In this document: piece by piece, positions 43,058 to 44,791 of the stretch
Layout: every line of letters begins with the position of its first letter
How positions within the stretch are numbered: position 1 is the first letter of the stretch
Source of the DNA: Mariniphaga sp.
GTDB lineage: Bacteria > Bacteroidota > Bacteroidia > Bacteroidales > Prolixibacteraceae
Assembly (NCBI GenBank): GCA_010906965.1
Contig: JAAFHB010000013.1
Location: 1 to 44,791, forward strand
Reading direction: 5' to 3'
DNA length: 44,791 bases
Program-made: the position numbers and the translations under genes
Notes under the pieces: generated by a model
The model's input: only the letters and a program-made list of their open reading frames with translations
Database searches by the model: none
What the model was told of the DNA's origin: nothing

Positions 43058-44749
43058 ATGAAAAAGGTTATTGCTTACTTAAGAGTGTCCACGGGCACAC
43101 AAAATGAAGAAAGACAATCAGAGTTAATTGAGAAACATTGTTCAACAATGAACTATGAAATTGTTGATACAATCAAAGAAGAAAGAATATCGGGTTCATT
43201 AAAAGATAGAACAGGGTTAAACAAGCTTAAACAATTAACGAAAGATGATTGTGATATGGTTATTATCTCGGAAACTTCCAGATTAAGCCGTGAAGATAGA
43301 CTAATATCTTTGGTAAATAATATTCAAATTCTTTTAGATGAAAATATAGATGTTTACTTTTTGAATAATAATAGGCTTTTAAAAGGTGGGCAAGAATTAA
43401 GTATTGAAGAATGTATTATATTATTAGTTGAGGCAAAAGCCAATTCTGATGAAAGAAAAAAGATTGTAGAACGTTGTTTATCTGGCAGAATTAGTAAGGT
43501 AAAACAAGGTTGTTACGGTGGGCACAAAGTAGCCTATGGATTCAAAATAATTCCTAATAAATTGAGAGTTGGAAGTAGTAAAGAATTCGGGAAAAGTCTT
43601 TTAGTAATTGACGAAGATAAGAGGCAAACAGTTGAATTAATATTTGATTTAATTGCTAACAAAGGGTACACAATTAGAAGTTCTTCAAAGTACTTAAATG
43701 ATTTAGGAATTGATAAGAGTATTGAAAATTGGACATTCTTTTTAATTAAGAGTATTATTCACAATTCTTTATATTGTGGTTTATATACGTTCGGAGGCGA
43801 AACAATTGAAACACCGGAAATAATTACCAAAGAATTATTTGATAAGGCACAAATAAAATTAAAAAGTAATCAGTTATTTGTTAATAAAGGAAATGTAAAC
43901 TACAATATATTAAAAGGTTTGGCAAAGTGTCCCTGTGGGAGTTCTTTAATGATTACTAAAAGGGAAACAGGAAATACATACTATAATTGTACGAAAAAAC
44001 AGGGTAATTATCAGATTTGTAATTGTACCAACGTCGGAATAAATGCCAGTAATTTAAATAATATAGTTTGGAAAGTAACCAAAGCATTTTTAAATAAAAC
44101 TGATTTTGCTTTAAAAACAGAACAAGCCGGAAAAGGAATAGATATTGAGATTCAACATTTAGAGAATAAAATAAATAACCAATCGGAGGAACTAACGGTA
44201 ATTGATAAGAAAATCGAAAGTACATTAGATTTATTAATTAACTCAACTGATGAACAGAGGCGAATTATTAAGCGTAAATTTGATGAATTGGTAAATAATC
44301 AAACTGAACTAAAAGAGGTTATTAAATCACTTAATATTGAACTTACAAAGCTACTTACTAAAAGGAAAGATTTTAATACTTATGAAGAATCCGAACTAAT
44401 GGAAAATTTAACGGATATTGAGAAAAATACCATCTATAAAAAATTCATTAGTGAGGTGGTTTATTATTCGGTAACAAAGTACAAAGGTTTTATTGTAATT
44501 ACATTTAAGAACGGATTTAAAAGTATTTTAAGTTATACCAATAGAGTTAATTTATCAGTTTATGAATTGCCTCAAAGCTTCAATTTTAACCCTTTAACAC
44601 GTAAAGTAATTGGTACATTTTATAATACTAATTATCCAGAAACTAACTTCGAATTTCCCACCGCTTACACCAAAGAATTAACTTATGAAGAAATAACGAA
44701 AGATAAATCATTTACAACTGTATTAATTAAAGAACCAATTGAAATATAA
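43058..44749 (+). CDS. Large serine recombinase (integrase type)
   Basis: 563-residue site-specific recombinase. The resolvase-type catalytic domain occupies about 1-140, with the nucleophile Ser11 in AYLRVSTGTQ and the SETSRLSRED motif. The recombinase DNA-binding domain follows (about 155-265, GHKVAYGFKIIPN, NSLYCGLYTFGG), then a zinc ribbon (Cys291, Cys293, Cys311, Cys321: CPCGSSL, YYNCTKKQ) and a long coiled coil (about 355-440) as used for synapsis control. Composition is clearly more A/T-rich than the PUL genes (many AAT, TTA and AAA codons), supporting foreign origin. It begins about 50 bp from the truncated mtnP gene, as expected for the integrase of an element inserted there. The rest of the element would lie beyond the right edge. 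Confidence 0.93.
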   Translation: MKKVIAYLRVSTGTQNEERQSELIEKHCSTMNYEIVDTIKEERISGSLKDRTGLNKLKQLTKDDCDMVIISETSRLSREDRLISLVNNIQILLDENIDVYFLNNNRLLKGGQELSIEECIILLVEAKANSDERKKIVERCLSGRISKVKQGCYGGHKVAYGFKIIPNKLRVGSSKEFGKSLLVIDEDKRQTVELIFDLIANKGYTIRSSSKYLNDLGIDKSIENWTFFLIKSIIHNSLYCGLYTFGGETIETPEIITKELFDKAQIKLKSNQLFVNKGNVNYNILKGLAKCPCGSSLMITKRETGNTYYNCTKKQGNYQICNCTNVGINASNLNNIVWKVTKAFLNKTDFALKTEQAGKGIDIEIQHLENKINNQSEELTVIDKKIESTLDLLINSTDEQRRIIKRKFDELVNNQTELKEVIKSLNIELTKLLTKRKDFNTYEESELMENLTDIEKNTIYKKFISEVVYYSVTKYKGFIVITFKNGFKSILSYTNRVNLSVYELPQSFNFNPLTRKVIGTFYNTNYPETNFEFPTAYTKELTYEEITKDKSFTTVLIKEPIEI

Positions 44750-44791
44750 TTTAAGAATCAAAGAAGAAAGTGAAATTTTAAAAGGTGTTTT

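Overview
The window looks like a Bacteroidota chromosome, probably an anaerobic or facultative marine or sediment lineage. The evidence is a SusC/SusD pair, an ECF sigma factor plus FecR-type anti-sigma, an STN-bearing SusC, many exported S1 sulfatases and an anaerobic sulfatase-maturating radical SAM enzyme. Start codons lack strong Shine-Dalgarno sequences, as is usual in this phylum. I cannot assign a genus.

Layout. 1-4166: the 3' end of one sulfatase, a palindromic repeat cluster (673-916) and two complete sulfatases. 4233-11225: regulatory and uptake module of ECF sigma, FecR, SusC and SusD, closed by a strong hairpin at 11246-11283. Both SusC and SusD carry apparent frameshifts. 11390-38315: about 27 kb of same-strand, tightly spaced degradative genes. 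These are sulfatases interleaved with an aldose 1-epimerase, a glutaminase-A-like (DUF4965) protein, a GH9 enzyme, a PQQ-like beta-propeller, a very large GH106 alpha-L-rhamnosidase and a GH5-like enzyme. 39045-42508: sulfatase maturation genes, namely anSME, an FGE-type lipoprotein keeping both catalytic cysteines, and a second FGE-like lipoprotein that has lost them. 42611-44791: a minus-strand tRNA(CAU) with its terminator, then the 3' remnant of an MTA phosphorylase gene cut off next to a large serine recombinase, so the right edge is one end of an integrated element.

How it may work. The cluster reads as a polysaccharide-utilisation locus for a heavily sulfated, probably rhamnose-containing glycan (inference from GH106 plus many sulfatases; no polysaccharide lyase is visible). 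SusC/D would import oligosaccharides, the STN/FecR/ECF relay would sense them, and exported sulfatases and glycosidases would strip them. anSME would install formylglycine in the sulfatases. One sulfatase uses serine rather than cysteine at the modified position, so it should depend on anSME.

Most striking features. Fourteen sulfatase units can be counted but only nine look intact. Three loci are deletion products: an internally deleted sulfatase at 11390, a sulfatase/GH43 junction at 29834-30881, and a sulfatase/sulfatase fusion at 35254-38315. Three single-frame disruptions hit SusC, SusD and the 35254 sulfatase. This is either a PUL being eroded by recombination between paralogues or a set of assembly/read errors in a repetitive locus; raw reads would decide.
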